Below are positions 34,350-43,147 of a stretch of DNA of 64,000 nucleotides, piece by piece. Source of the stretch: Prevotella sp. GTDB lineage: Bacteria > Bacteroidota > Bacteroidia > Bacteroidales > Bacteroidaceae. The stretch's first letter is position 1. Each line of letters starts with the position of its first letter. The position numbers and the translations under genes are program-made. The stretch lies in contig JALFSW010000042.1 in NCBI GenBank assembly GCA_022779305.1, positions 1 to 64,000 of the forward strand, written 5' to 3'. The notes below the pieces were generated by a model that saw nothing but the letters and a program-made list of their open reading frames with translations, did no database searches and had not been told where the DNA came from.

Positions 34350-35282
34350 ATGAAACATTACCAAGAAATCAATCTCCTGCGCTCGACACTCATAGTGCTT
34401 GTCATCCTCATTCATATCGTGCATTTCGGTGCGCTCTATCCCGAACTCAAGGAGGCTATTTTGGCGTTCATGATGCCTTCATTCTTGGTCATCACAGGCT
34501 ATTTGGTCAATATCGATAAATCACTAAAAGCCTTTGCAGGCTATCTTTTTCAGATACTTCTCCCCTATCTGATTTTGACCACAGCCTATTCCCTTCTCTC
34601 GCTCTATCTACCTGTGAGAGAAGGATTAAGCGAATGCTCCCTAACGGCACTCCTCGAAAAAGTTTTCGTTTCATCGATTGGACCTTATTGGTTTTTCTAT
34701 GTAATGTTTCTCTGTGCCATAGCCTATTATACAGCTTTTCGGCTTCCCTTCCCAAAAATCTCTTCACCTACACGAATGATGATTTTTGGCAGTTTACTTG
34801 TTTTGATGTCGTTTTTCATTCCTTTGATGGGCATCAAAACAACGGTCTATTATTTCTTCGGAACGCTCCTACGCCAATCGGGTAAAGCGTTTTCAAAGTT
34901 TTTCTTCCCCACCCCGTTTGCCGCTCTTCCATTCTTTGGACTGATTACCTTCGTGGGTGCAAGAGATTGGGGAAGTATCGAAGTTTTTGGCGCAGTCATT
35001 GCGTTCATTTCGTTTTCAAATTGGATTTGTCGGTTCATTCCAGCTCGCCTCTCTCCACTCGTTGCTTTCTTGGGCATGAACACCCTACCCATTTATCTCT
35101 TCCATTCGGTATTCACGATGGCAGGAAAGTTCTATCTGTCCTATTTTGAATGGGACACAAGTGGCATTTTCTTCACATTCACCACTCTCCTATTGAGCAT
35201 TTTCGGCTCACTTGCCATCGCTTTTTTGCTCGACCGTACCCATCTTTCCATCATCTTCGGTAGAAAACGCTTTTTGAGATAA
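34350..35282 (+). CDS. membrane acyltransferase, acyltransferase-3 family
   Basis: 310 residues with about ten membrane helices. The N-terminal INLLRSTLIVLVILIHIVHFG resembles the catalytic-His helix of the acyltransferase-3/fucose 4-O-acetylase family, and FMMPSFLVITGYL the next conserved helix. Likely O-acetylates a surface polysaccharide or another cell-envelope glycan; substrate unknown. It stands alone on the forward strand between reverse-strand genes, with a ~200-bp element remnant and a strong hairpin downstream. Confidence 0.8.
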   Translation: MKHYQEINLLRSTLIVLVILIHIVHFGALYPELKEAILAFMMPSFLVITGYLVNIDKSLKAFAGYLFQILLPYLILTTAYSLLSLYLPVREGLSECSLTALLEKVFVSSIGPYWFFYVMFLCAIAYYTAFRLPFPKISSPTRMMIFGSLLVLMSFFIPLMGIKTTVYYFFGTLLRQSGKAFSKFFFPTPFAALPFFGLITFVGARDWGSIEVFGAVIAFISFSNWICRFIPARLSPLVAFLGMNTLPIYLFHSVFTMAGKFYLSYFEWDTSGIFFTFTTLLLSIFGSLAIAFLLDRTHLSIIFGRKRFLR

Positions 35283-35333
35283 ACACACAACAATTCACAA
35301 CGACAATTAATTTTCTATTTTCTTTCTCCCATT

Positions 35334-35420
35334 TAACCCGAATCAATAGTTAGACCGTTAAGGCTTTCTTTTTACTTTATTTATTCACTTCCTTTTAGTC
35401 TCTAACGATCGAATTGGGTT
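35334..35420. repeat. ~200-bp element, copy R4 (internally deleted)
   Basis: Left terminus TTAACCCGAATCAATAGTTAGA and right terminus CTCTAACGATCGAATTGGGTT are present, but the interior is reduced to the first ~40 and last ~25 bp (87 bp in all). Starts 51 nt past the acyltransferase stop. Confidence 0.8.
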
Positions 35421-35484
35421 TTAAAAAGCAAAATGTGGGACAAAGAAATAAAATACTATCAACACAATTAGTTGATAAACTTAA

Positions 35485-35534
35485 AATGAATAGTCAAAAA
35501 AGGCTGTTTATAGGTCCTTTTTTGACTATTCATT
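35485..35534. terminator. bidirectional terminator between acyltransferase gene and porZ
   Basis: Perfect 19-bp arms (AATGAATAGTCAAAAAAGG and its complement) around a 12-nt loop, with A- and T-runs inside the stem. Lies between two convergent genes, so it can serve both. Confidence 0.85.
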
Positions 35535-35558
35535 TCCGATTTTCCCTTTTGCAAGCAA

Positions 35559-37604
35559 CTAATTCACCACAGCCACTTTGCAGACAACCCCATTTTTACC
35601 TTCCTGTGTGGCAGCCTGAACAATGTAAACGCCCGAAGCAACACGCTTTCCGCTTAAATCTTTCCCATTCCAAACGTAACTTCCGCCTATGCTTGTGCCT
35701 TGGGCAACAAGTACGCCATTTGTAGTAACAATCTTAACGTCGGCATTATGCGCCAATCCTACGATGGTGATTTCGCCATGGTAGCCTGGTTTGACGGGGT
35801 TGGGATAGGCATAAACCCCATCACTTGTCATATCCTCAACCGACGCCGTAACACCACTCATGAACGAGCAAAGCCCTTTGTCGGTGCCAAAAAACACCTC
35901 GCCCGTCTTATCATTAATCGCAATGCTTTCAATGAAATCGGAAAGCAATGCACTGTTTGATGCTGTGAAGTGATGAATTTGTTCCATGTTGTCTTCACTG
36001 ATGAGATAGACGCCTGCACCGGGTGTTCCAAACCATTTCCGTCCGCCACCATCTATTGCCATGCACGAAATGCTAACACCAGAGAGCAAATAGTCGGCAA
36101 GGTTGGTTCCATCGTTTCGTGGCACTTTCACTTGCTCAAAGCTCACTTCCGTTGAACTTCCAATGTCGGCAGCATGGAGCAACAACGGGCCCAGACTTGT
36201 ACCCACCCAAAGGTTGCCATATTTGTCTTCTGTTACGCAGCTCACCTCAGTTGTTGGGATGATGGTTCCGTCTTGGTTTACAAATCGTTTATAGACATTA
36301 AACCCACCTTTTTCGGGTTGATAACAAAAGAGTGCGGGGAGTTTGTAATTGGCATTTGTGAACCACAACAATCCACGACTGTCTACCATCGCAGCCTTCA
36401 TTACGGGCAGCCCTATTCCGTCGAGATTCAATTCTGATTGATGGTGAGAAGTCATTTCACCAGAGGGCGAAAGCTTGAGAATAGAGGTGGTATAGGTTTG
36501 GCTATTGAGTATCCAAAGGTTACGATTTTTGTCGAATGCAATACCATTGATAAGCACATATTCTGATCCGCCTTCTATTTCTCCTCCAGAAGTTTTGATT
36601 ACAGCCGATTTCAGCAAACTGTTGTTGAGGTTATAGGCTTTCTTAAACACACCCGCTTGAAACTCATACAATCCCGTGCGACCTCCCACGAAGACGTGTT
36701 CAGGGTCGCTTGGGTCTACTGCCAAACAGTTTTGGTCTTCATAAGCATATCCCGTTTGTTTGGCAATGTCGTCTTGGTAAATCATCCATTCATTGTTTTT
36801 GAGTATCTGAACCGTTCCAGGATTTTGATAAACAATGGTTTTCTCCGACTCGAATGCACCACCTGCACTGTACAACCGATCATTGAGAAAGGTCATGTAA
36901 TAGAACTTATTGTATTTTGGTCCACCGGGATTGAGCTTCTGAACTTTTGCAAGCAATTCCTTGTCAATATGTTTCGACCGATCTTTGAAATCGCTAATGC
37001 GCAGCCAATTGCTCTTGTCAAGCAAGTTCTGAGATAATTCACCTCTATAAATGCCCGATGCTTTGCTTGCAGCATAGATGTAATTGCCTTGAATGTAGGA
37101 ATACTTCACATTGATACCGAGGTTATAGGTGTTGTTAATTTCACCTCTCAGCACATCGAGTTTCAGTATGCCAAAGCCCGTGGAAAGATAACAATAACGC
37201 CCATCCATATTGAGATCATTCACGGTTTTGTCTTCAATCATCGATCGTAAATTGAAATCTGGGATGTTCGTGATATTGCCTTTATCGTCTATCAAATCAA
37301 TGTTTTGATTGGCATAGACAATGACAAGTTTTCGTGCTGAAGTGTTCCAACCGATAAACTTTATCTCGCTATCGCTCAATCCGTTTACCTTGTCATAGAC
37401 TTGCAGACTATTGTCGCTTTCATTGAAAGTATAGAGATTGTTGGATGCCAAAACATAGAGCGTTTTTCCATTTTTTTCAATCCACGTAACTTTGTTATAA
37501 GCCATGTAGTTTTTCCATGTTCCCACTTGTCCACCAGCGTAAACACGATGGCTCAATGCGGCTAAGGCGATGGCAAGAATGAATATAGAAATATTTCTGA
37601 TCAT
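35559..37604 (-). CDS. porZ: type IX secretion system accessory protein PorZ
   Basis: 681 residues. Signal peptide 1-23 (ISIFILAIALAALSHRVYA-GG). Then two seven-bladed beta-propellers of the two-component-regulator type (repeated 'G-L-W-F-x-x-x-x-x-G-L' strands, for example DKYGNLWVGTSLGPLLL, GGRKWFGTPGAGVYLI, TGEVFFGTDKGLCSF), about 25-590. A C-terminal T9SS sorting domain follows (YPNPVKPGYHGEITIVGLAHNADVKIVTTNG ... GKRVASGVYIVQA). In Porphyromonas, PorZ is a surface component of the attachment complex that binds anionic LPS and cooperates with the PorU sortase. Its presence implies a functional T9SS. Preceded by a glycosyltransferase gene ending 5 nt upstream. Confidence 0.9.
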   Translation of the reverse strand: MIRNISIFILAIALAALSHRVYAGGQVGTWKNYMAYNKVTWIEKNGKTLYVLASNNLYTFNESDNSLQVYDKVNGLSDSEIKFIGWNTSARKLVIVYANQNIDLIDDKGNITNIPDFNLRSMIEDKTVNDLNMDGRYCYLSTGFGILKLDVLRGEINNTYNLGINVKYSYIQGNYIYAASKASGIYRGELSQNLLDKSNWLRISDFKDRSKHIDKELLAKVQKLNPGGPKYNKFYYMTFLNDRLYSAGGAFESEKTIVYQNPGTVQILKNNEWMIYQDDIAKQTGYAYEDQNCLAVDPSDPEHVFVGGRTGLYEFQAGVFKKAYNLNNSLLKSAVIKTSGGEIEGGSEYVLINGIAFDKNRNLWILNSQTYTTSILKLSPSGEMTSHHQSELNLDGIGLPVMKAAMVDSRGLLWFTNANYKLPALFCYQPEKGGFNVYKRFVNQDGTIIPTTEVSCVTEDKYGNLWVGTSLGPLLLHAADIGSSTEVSFEQVKVPRNDGTNLADYLLSGVSISCMAIDGGGRKWFGTPGAGVYLISEDNMEQIHHFTASNSALLSDFIESIAINDKTGEVFFGTDKGLCSFMSGVTASVEDMTSDGVYAYPNPVKPGYHGEITIVGLAHNADVKIVTTNGVLVAQGTSIGGSYVWNGKDLSGKRVASGVYIVQAATQEGKNGVVCKVAVVN

Positions 37605-37609
37605 ACGCT

Positions 37610-38500
37610 TTAACGATGTTCTATTTGTAAAAAATACATTAGTTTATAGACATTAAACAGAAAAATACTTGATTTATTGTGTTTTAGATGTTTTTTAAAT
37701 AAATTCTTCGTAAGGCGAAAAAAGCATACAAACAAGCCACGACAGTGGAGCTTTTCTATTTTTTCTGCCGTGCGGAGCAATGTTGAATAGCCCTTGAGTT
37801 GCCTTCTGAATGCCGCCAATGTTTCCAACGATTCTTCCGTTTTTTGCAGAAAGAGATCATTGTTTTCAAATTCTTCCAACGTGATGGGGTTATGAATGTG
37901 GGTGAGTGGAATGTTATTTTCCTCGAAGGCTTTACCCAACAGCACGTCTTCATAGCCATAACGTTTGAAATTCTCATCAAACTTGCACAGTTCCATTGCC
38001 TTTCTCCTTGCCATAAAATTGGTTGTTCGGAAATGCTGACAGGCTTCTTTTTGTCTAGTTTGAACGTTGCTGTTTCGCTCGTAGGCTTTTTCGTAACGAT
38101 AGCGGAGATTGTTTTTCCATGTTTCTTCATCTCCTCCGATGTTAATTCCGCCTATGACTACTTCACCTCTGGCTTTCAGATAGTTGATAATGAAATGAGG
38201 ATTGTGCAACGAGAGGTCGCCATCGATGAATATCAACCATTCTTTTGTGGACTGATGGATGAGAAAATTCCGAATGGCTGAACGTCCAACATTCTCTTTC
38301 CGCTTGATATAACGAACGCCCGAAAGCTTTTCTATGGCTTCGTTTTTCCTTACAAAACTTTTATCCGTAGAACCATCATCGGCAACGATAATTTCAAAGT
38401 CGGTTTCGTTTTCTATACATTGGCGCTGCAACGCACTTACCAATGCGACGCAATCACAATGATAGGTGGGCAAGAGAATGGAAATCGACTTCTTTTTCAT
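37610..38500 (-). CDS. family 2 glycosyltransferase
   Basis: 296 residues. GT-A fold: SILLPTYHCDCVALVSALQRQ at the start, IIVADDGSTDKS near 40, NVGRSAIRNFLI near 75 and the DGD metal motif (IFIDGDLSLHNP) near 96. The later GYEDVLLGKAFEENN block is the acceptor side. No membrane anchor except a hydrophobic patch near the C-terminus. Transcribed just ahead of porZ with a 5-nt gap. Since PorZ binds A-LPS, a role in surface glycan synthesis is attractive but unproven. Its start abuts a ~200-bp element remnant. Confidence 0.87.
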   Translation of the reverse strand: MKKKSISILLPTYHCDCVALVSALQRQCIENETDFEIIVADDGSTDKSFVRKNEAIEKLSGVRYIKRKENVGRSAIRNFLIHQSTKEWLIFIDGDLSLHNPHFIINYLKARGEVVIGGINIGGDEETWKNNLRYRYEKAYERNSNVQTRQKEACQHFRTTNFMARRKAMELCKFDENFKRYGYEDVLLGKAFEENNIPLTHIHNPITLEEFENNDLFLQKTEESLETLAAFRRQLKGYSTLLRTAEKIEKLHCRGLFVCFFRLTKNLFKKHLKHNKSSIFLFNVYKLMYFLQIEHR

Positions 38501-38563
38501 TTTATTTCTTTACTTCCCAACGGCTTGCAGCCGTTGAGTCTCTAATGACCGAATTGGGTTAAA
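38501..38563. repeat. ~200-bp element, copy R5 (partial, inside gene end)
   Basis: Carries TTATTTCTTTACTTCCCAAC, GGCTTGCAGCCGTTG and the full right terminus TCTCTAATGACCGAATTGGG. It fills the gap between the glycosyltransferase start and rdgB and overlaps the last codons of rdgB. Confidence 0.85.
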
Positions 38564-39126
38564 AAGTTTGCAAGGGCTGCCACTGCATTTGCTCTGTGAG
38601 AGATTTTGTTCTTCACCGCTTCGCCAAGTTCAGCAAAACTCTTGTCGAAACCTTTAGGAATGAAGATTGGGTCATAACCAAAACCTCTTTCGCCAGACTT
38701 TTCTTGCGCAATCGTTCCTTCCACTTTGCCTTCAAAACGATGTTCAGTTCCGTTAAGAATGAGCGATATGACGGTGCGAAACCGAGCTTTTCGATTGACA
38801 ACGCCATTGAGTTTACCCAGCAACTTTTCCATATTGGCTTCGGAATTGTGGTCGGTTCCTTCTGCATAACGTGCCGATTTCACACCCGGTTCTCCTCCAA
38901 GCGCATCTACTTCCAATCCCGTGTCGTCGGCAAAACAATTCACACCATAGCGTTCGTAGACGTATCGCGCTTTGATGCTTGCATTGCCTTCGAGCGTTTC
39001 GGCTGTTTCTGGAATGTCATCGTAGCATCCCAATTCTGCCAAAGAAATGATTTCAAAATCATTACTTAGTATGTCTTTTATCTCTGCGAGCTTGTGTGCA
39101 TTGTTGGTTGCAAATACTATTCTCAT
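38542..39126 (-). CDS. rdgB: XTP/dITP diphosphatase (RdgB/HAM1 family)
   Basis: 194 residues. Hydrolyses ITP, dITP and XTP to keep them out of nucleic acids. Motifs: [12 protein letters not shown] (7-18 region), [25 protein letters not shown] near 65-85, [10 protein letters not shown] near 148 and the terminal SHRANAV. The last six residues, LTQFGH, and the TAG stop are encoded by the inverted terminus of a repeat element, so the native C-terminus has been replaced. The catalytic part is intact and the enzyme should work. Confidence 0.93.
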   Translation of the reverse strand: MRIVFATNNAHKLAEIKDILSNDFEIISLAELGCYDDIPETAETLEGNASIKARYVYERYGVNCFADDTGLEVDALGGEPGVKSARYAEGTDHNSEANMEKLLGKLNGVVNRKARFRTVISLILNGTEHRFEGKVEGTIAQEKSGERGFGYDPIFIPKGFDKSFAELGEAVKNKISHRANAVAALANFLTQFGH

Positions 39127-39292
39127 TGATTTTCTCCGTTTTTCCTGTTGCTATACCTTTTAATAATGGTCATATTCTTTTTGCAAAAATACAAAGAAAC
39201 GATGGAGGATGAATAAAAAAAGAGTTAAATATTGCCCCACACTCAACCGATTTTACAATTCATGACCACCACAAACGCTATAAAACAGCTGG

Positions 39293-39748
39293 TTAATCTT
39301 TTTTCTCGATTTCATCTATTTTATGAATGAGCATATCCAAAGTGGTAATCATTCCCGCCAACTCATTGAGATCAAGTTGAGCAGCTTCCAAAGCATTCGC
39401 CATTGCACTGGGAATTTTGGCAGCCTTCTTTCTCAGTTCTTTTCCTTTTTCGGTGAGACAAACAATCTGTTGGCGTTTGTCTGTTTCACTGTCTCTTCGA
39501 CTCAATAATCCGTTTTTTTCCATGCGTTTAATGAGTGGCGAAACGGTGTTAATCCCCAGAAGGAGCTTTTTACCAATATCGTTGATGGGTTGTTCGTCGG
39601 TTTCCCACAAAACAAGCAACACAAGATACTGGGTATACGTGATACCCAGTGGCTTGAAGTGTGGTTCGTAAGCCTGTGTAATGAGTCTGCTCGCTGTGTA
39701 AAGGCGAAAACACAACTGATTTTTAAGTTTTAACTGTTCGTATGCCAT
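39293..39748 (-). CDS. MarR-family regulator, OhrR type
   Basis: 151 residues from the ATG at 39748 (MAYEQLKLKNQLCF). A start 18 nt earlier is also open. Winged helix with QPINDIGKKLLLGINTVSPLIKRMEKNGLLSRRDSETDKR. A cysteine near residue 14 in LKNQLCFRLYTASR matches the redox-sensing cysteine of OhrR. It lies 99 nt downstream of a glutathione-peroxidase gene, fitting control of organic-peroxide defence. Probable operator sites are in the peroxidase promoter. Confidence 0.85.
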   Translation of the reverse strand: MAYEQLKLKNQLCFRLYTASRLITQAYEPHFKPLGITYTQYLVLLVLWETDEQPINDIGKKLLLGINTVSPLIKRMEKNGLLSRRDSETDKRQQIVCLTEKGKELRKKAAKIPSAMANALEAAQLDLNELAGMITTLDMLIHKIDEIEKKD

Positions 39749-39774
39749 GCTTCTTATTATTCTCATAAGTCAAA

Positions 39775-39822
39775 AGGTGTGTCACCTTAGTCCACTCTTC
39801 GAGCGTCCTCGGTGTCACACCT
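39775..39822. promoter_or_regulatory. inverted repeat between peroxidase and regulator genes
   Basis: AGGTGTGTCACC (39775-39786) and GGTGTCACACCT (39811-39822) pair with one mismatch across a 24-nt loop. It could be an attenuating hairpin or an operator for the regulator gene. No T-run. Confidence 0.45.
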
Positions 39823-39847
39823 AATCCTATTTATCTTTCAAAAAGGC

Positions 39848-40399
39848 TTATTTCTTCAATTCAGCTACGATGGCTTCTTCCACCTTTTGCATATCGTCCA
39901 TTGGCTCAAAGCGTGTCACAACTTCACCATTTCTGTTGATCAAGAACTTTGTGAAGTTCCATTGTATGTCGTCCTTCTTGCGTGGTTCAGCATTGTGCTC
40001 GTTGTAGAGCTTTTCCATTATGGCAGCCAATTCTGCATCGTAAGCACCTGTGAAAGGTTTTTCTGCCTTCAACCAAGCATAGAGTGGCAATTCATTTTTG
40101 CCATTGACATCGCTCTTTTTGAACTGAGGAAAATCAACACCAAACTTCGCTTCGCAGAATTGTGTAATTTCTTCGTCTGACCCTGGTGCTTGATGACCAA
40201 ACTGATCACAAGGAACATCGAGGATTTCCAAACCTTCGCCCTTCAGTTTTTTATAGATAGCTTCCAAGGCTTCGTATTGTGGTGTGAAACCACAACCTGT
40301 TGCCGTATTGACGATGAGCAATACTTTTCCTTTATACTGAGAGAGGCTTACTTCTTCGCCTTTTTTGCTGTTTAATTTGAAATCAAATATTGTTGCCAT
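39848..40399 (-). CDS. glutathione peroxidase-family thiol peroxidase
   Basis: 183 residues. Active-site Cys in TATGCGFTPQYEALE near residue 36, the Gln in VPCDQFGHQAPGS near 70, and Trp in IQWNFTKFLI near 150, the three catalytic residues of GPx. Reduces hydroperoxides, usually with thioredoxin in bacteria. A second Cys (CDQFG) suggests the thioredoxin-dependent type. Expressed from a promoter with paired palindromes and followed by an OhrR-type gene. Confidence 0.93.
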   Translation of the reverse strand: MATIFDFKLNSKKGEEVSLSQYKGKVLLIVNTATGCGFTPQYEALEAIYKKLKGEGLEILDVPCDQFGHQAPGSDEEITQFCEAKFGVDFPQFKKSDVNGKNELPLYAWLKAEKPFTGAYDAELAAIMEKLYNEHNAEPRKKDDIQWNFTKFLINRNGEVVTRFEPMDDMQKVEEAIVAELKK

Positions 40400-40468
40400 A
40401 TTCTTTTAATTTAAATGTTTTTATTTTCGTTTTTGCCACTGATGGCATTGTTTTTTCTTTTGACGGTG

Positions 40469-40548
40469 CAAAGGTAAGAAGAAAATTTTATATCGCAAGC
40501 GATTTAATTTGAATTTAACTTTAATTGACAAATATCGCAAGCGATATT
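40469..40548 (-). promoter_or_regulatory. peroxidase promoter with two palindromic operators
   Basis: Reverse-strand TACCTTTG (40476-40469) is the -7 box. ATCGCAAGCGAT occurs at 40492-40503, over the -33 position, and again at 40534-40545. The second copy is extended to AATATCGC-AA-GCGATATT. The copies are 42 bp apart, about four helical turns. They are the likely binding sites of the adjacent MarR/OhrR protein. Confidence 0.7.
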
Positions 40549-40659
40549 TATTCGTACTTCGAAAGTTAGCCAAGCAAACCATCGGAAAATAGCCTTTCTC
40601 GTTTAATTTCTTTGCAGAAATTTAGGAGAATTCTTCTCATCTTAATATAATACGCTTGT

Positions 40660-40747
40660 GAGCATAGTACACTTGCTTCGCAACTGAGGCTTAGTTGCAA
40701 GGGAAGTGAGGCTCACTTGTATTCTAACTAAGGCTCAGTTATAAAAT
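40660..40747. repeat. 22-bp palindrome array, locus D (4 units)
   Basis: Units at 40660-40681 (degenerate, CATAGTACACTTGC), 40682-40703 (AACTGAGGCTTAGTT), 40704-40725 (AAGTGAGGCTCACTT, a full palindrome) and 40726-40747 (AACTAAGGCTCAGTT). Exact 22-bp spacing; upstream of an LRR gene. Confidence 0.88.
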
Positions 40748-40918
40748 GATTAGAATAAATTTGTAAATCATTGAAAATCAATTAAGTTAAAAAATGAGCC
40801 TTATTTTTTATAAGTTAAAGAACGCAAATAAAATTAAATTATTTCATTTTTCTATCGCTCGTTCATCTGTTTTCGTTATTTTTGTATTTAGATTTATCTG
40901 TGCAAAGCTGCAGTGATT

Positions 40919-40987
40919 ATGACACTGTGGCAAACGTTTGGTTGGTTGTTGTCTCAATGGGAAAACATCAAGGCAGACTTATTGTAA
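40919..40987 (+). CDS. possible 22-residue leader peptide before the LRR gene
   Basis: ATG at 40919, TAA at 40985. The peptide MTLWQTFGWLLSQWENIK plus ADLL has three Trp and an amphipathic look. It lies 32-35 nt after a TATTTTTG -7 candidate (40877-40884) and 39 nt before the LRR start codon, so it would be the first frame on that mRNA. No Shine-Dalgarno sequence is obvious. It may be a chance frame. Confidence 0.3.
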   Translation: MTLWQTFGWLLSQWENIKADLL

Positions 40988-41026
40988 GAAATTTTTGAAA
41001 CTGACTTTAAATCATTAAAAAACAAT

Positions 41027-42898
41027 ATGAAGAAAAAAATCTACTTTCAACCTGCGCAGACCTTGCGCAAAATGTTATCATTCATGGTTTTCACTGCATT
41101 GGCTTCATCGGTCTTTGCCCAAACGGCAACCATAAAGCTCACAATGCTTGAAACAACAAAGGAAAAGGACGCAGTGATCAACATCAAAGCCAACGGAAAT
41201 GTGACGGTTTCGGGGGCTGAAGGACATCACAGAGATGGGGTAGACATTACCTATCATTGCACGGGTGGCGAAATAGTGTTCAGCGGTGATATCACAGCTT
41301 TTACGGCAGACAAAACCTATTTTAAAACCATCGAACTGAAGAATTGCTCTAATCTGACGAAACTGTCGGTCGGTACGAATTATTTTGAGACGCTCGACCT
41401 TTCGGAATGTCCGATGCTCGATTCGCTTTTCTGCAACGACAATAAATTGACAACGCTTGACCTCGCAAAATGTCCTCGTTTGGAGTTGGTGAATTGTGGA
41501 ACAAATGATTTGACAGCACTCAATGTTTCGATGCTCCCCCAGTTGAAAAAGCTCTTTTGCTATAAAAACAAAATTGCCGATTTTCAGCTTGGTGAAACAC
41601 CATTACTGACAACCATCAGCTGTTTCAACAACAAGATTGCGAAGTTGAACTTGGGCAAACGTCCTGCATTGACAATTCTTGTTACCGACCATAATCTTTT
41701 GGACACGTTGGATGTGCGAGGATGTGAAAATCTGACAATACTCAAGAACAATTCTTCAAAAACCAAAGCATTGCTCTTGGGAAATCATCCAAATCTAACA
41801 ACGCTTGAATTATGGACAAACCGTGTGGAAACATTGAACCTTGAAGGCGTTCCAATGTTGCAGAGACTTTATTGCGGACAAAACAAAATAACTTCGCTTA
41901 ACCTTGCAAAAGTGCCTCGATTGGAAGAACTTTCTTGTTTCTTTAATCAACTGACGGAGCTTGATCTTTCAACAATTCCTTATCTGAAGATGTTCTGGTG
42001 CTACAACAACAAGATTCAGACACTCAACTTTGACGACAATCCAAGCATCAACACACTTTCGTTTGCTGAAAACTTGATCAGCGAAATTGACATTACAGGA
42101 TTGGCTGAACTCACTACACTTTTCTGTTCGGGCAACAAACTGATGACAATTGATTTTTCTGGAAACCCACTTTTGAAAGAACTTGAATGCGAACGAAACG
42201 AAATCAAGGGTGCGGGGATGACCAATATGCTCGCTTCTATGCCAAAATTGGAAAGTCCAACAAAGTTTGTGGCACTCGACACATCGGACGAAAAGAATGT
42301 GATGACCACACGTCAAGTGGCGTTGGCAAAAGAAAAGAACTGGACGCCAACCATTGTTAAGTACGGCATACCAAAGCCTTATGCAGGCAGTGAAGTGAAA
42401 GAAAACACGGTGATGCTTGTTTTTGAAAGCGATAATAAGGGTTCTGTGGCTTGTGCAGACAAAACAATTGATTTTATGGAGATACCAACAGATGCAGAAA
42501 TCGAACTGAAGGCAACACCCCAACCATTTTTTGAACTTTCAAGTCTTTCTGCCAACAATGTCGATATTCTTTCAACATTGCGCTTTAAAGTTGCCGATGT
42601 GAAATTAGCCGACTCTGATCGCATTCTCATCAAAGCTGTTTTCAGTGCGAAAACATCAGCTATTGATGCGGCTGTAACTAACATTGGGGAAGCATTCAAG
42701 ATGGTTCGTCATGGTGATTTTGTGGTAGCCGAGACGCTTGCAAATCAAAATGTGCGCCTTTTTGATGGTATGGGACGATGCTTGCAAAGCCAGAAAAGTG
42801 ATGAAAATGGCAATTGCAAGTTTGATGTTAAGTCGTTGCCATCAGGTGTTTATATCTTGAAGGGAGAAAAAGTGGGCAGCTGTAAGTTGGCTTTTTAA
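41027..42898 (+). CDS. secreted leucine-rich-repeat protein
   Basis: 623 residues. Signal peptide about 1-31 (long basic n-region KKKIYFQPAQTLRK, then MLSFMVFTALASSVFA-Q). About 100-400 consists of ~21-residue LRRs (LDSLFCNDNKLTTLDLAKCPRLELV and similar). A ~150-residue domain follows, then a C-terminal tail with NVRLFDGMGRCLQSQK...LPSGVYILKGEKVGSCKLAF, a T9SS-like sorting region. It is a paralogue of the 22017-23777 protein with fewer cysteines. The TAA stop is the first part of a repeat element that begins at 42895. Confidence 0.82.
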   Translation: MKKKIYFQPAQTLRKMLSFMVFTALASSVFAQTATIKLTMLETTKEKDAVINIKANGNVTVSGAEGHHRDGVDITYHCTGGEIVFSGDITAFTADKTYFKTIELKNCSNLTKLSVGTNYFETLDLSECPMLDSLFCNDNKLTTLDLAKCPRLELVNCGTNDLTALNVSMLPQLKKLFCYKNKIADFQLGETPLLTTISCFNNKIAKLNLGKRPALTILVTDHNLLDTLDVRGCENLTILKNNSSKTKALLLGNHPNLTTLELWTNRVETLNLEGVPMLQRLYCGQNKITSLNLAKVPRLEELSCFFNQLTELDLSTIPYLKMFWCYNNKIQTLNFDDNPSINTLSFAENLISEIDITGLAELTTLFCSGNKLMTIDFSGNPLLKELECERNEIKGAGMTNMLASMPKLESPTKFVALDTSDEKNVMTTRQVALAKEKNWTPTIVKYGIPKPYAGSEVKENTVMLVFESDNKGSVACADKTIDFMEIPTDAEIELKATPQPFFELSSLSANNVDILSTLRFKVADVKLADSDRILIKAVFSAKTSAIDAAVTNIGEAFKMVRHGDFVVAETLANQNVRLFDGMGRCLQSQKSDENGNCKFDVKSLPSGVYILKGEKVGSCKLAF

Positions 42899-43094
42899 CC
42901 CAATTCGGCATTAGAGACCAAAGGGATTGCGTCTGATTATCTGTGCAGATTGTTCAGCGTTTTTTCGCAGATGTAGCGGGCTACTTCAAGAGAAAACGAT
43001 GAAGAAGCAGCCGATAAAGCAGATGCAAGCCGTGGGGAAGTTAAAAATAAAATAAAAAGAAAACTATAGGCGGTCTAATAACCGATTTGGGTTT
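42895..43094. repeat. ~200-bp inverted-terminal-repeat element, copy R6
   Basis: Left end TTAACCCAATTCGGCATTAG, right end GGTCTAATAACCGATTTGGG. Nearly the same as R2 throughout. Its first TAA is the stop codon of the LRR gene. Confidence 0.88.
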
Positions 43095-43104
43095 AACCCA
43101 TATA

Positions 43105-43142
43105 AAATATAGGGATGCTTCAATTGAAACGTCCCTATATTT
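43105..43142. terminator. terminator hairpin between convergent genes
   Basis: AAATATAGGGA (43105-43115) and TCCCTATATTT (43132-43142), 16-nt loop, followed by CGTTTTT. Lies between elements R6 and R7 and between the converging LRR and hydrolase genes. Confidence 0.75.
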
Positions 43143-43147
43143 CGTTT

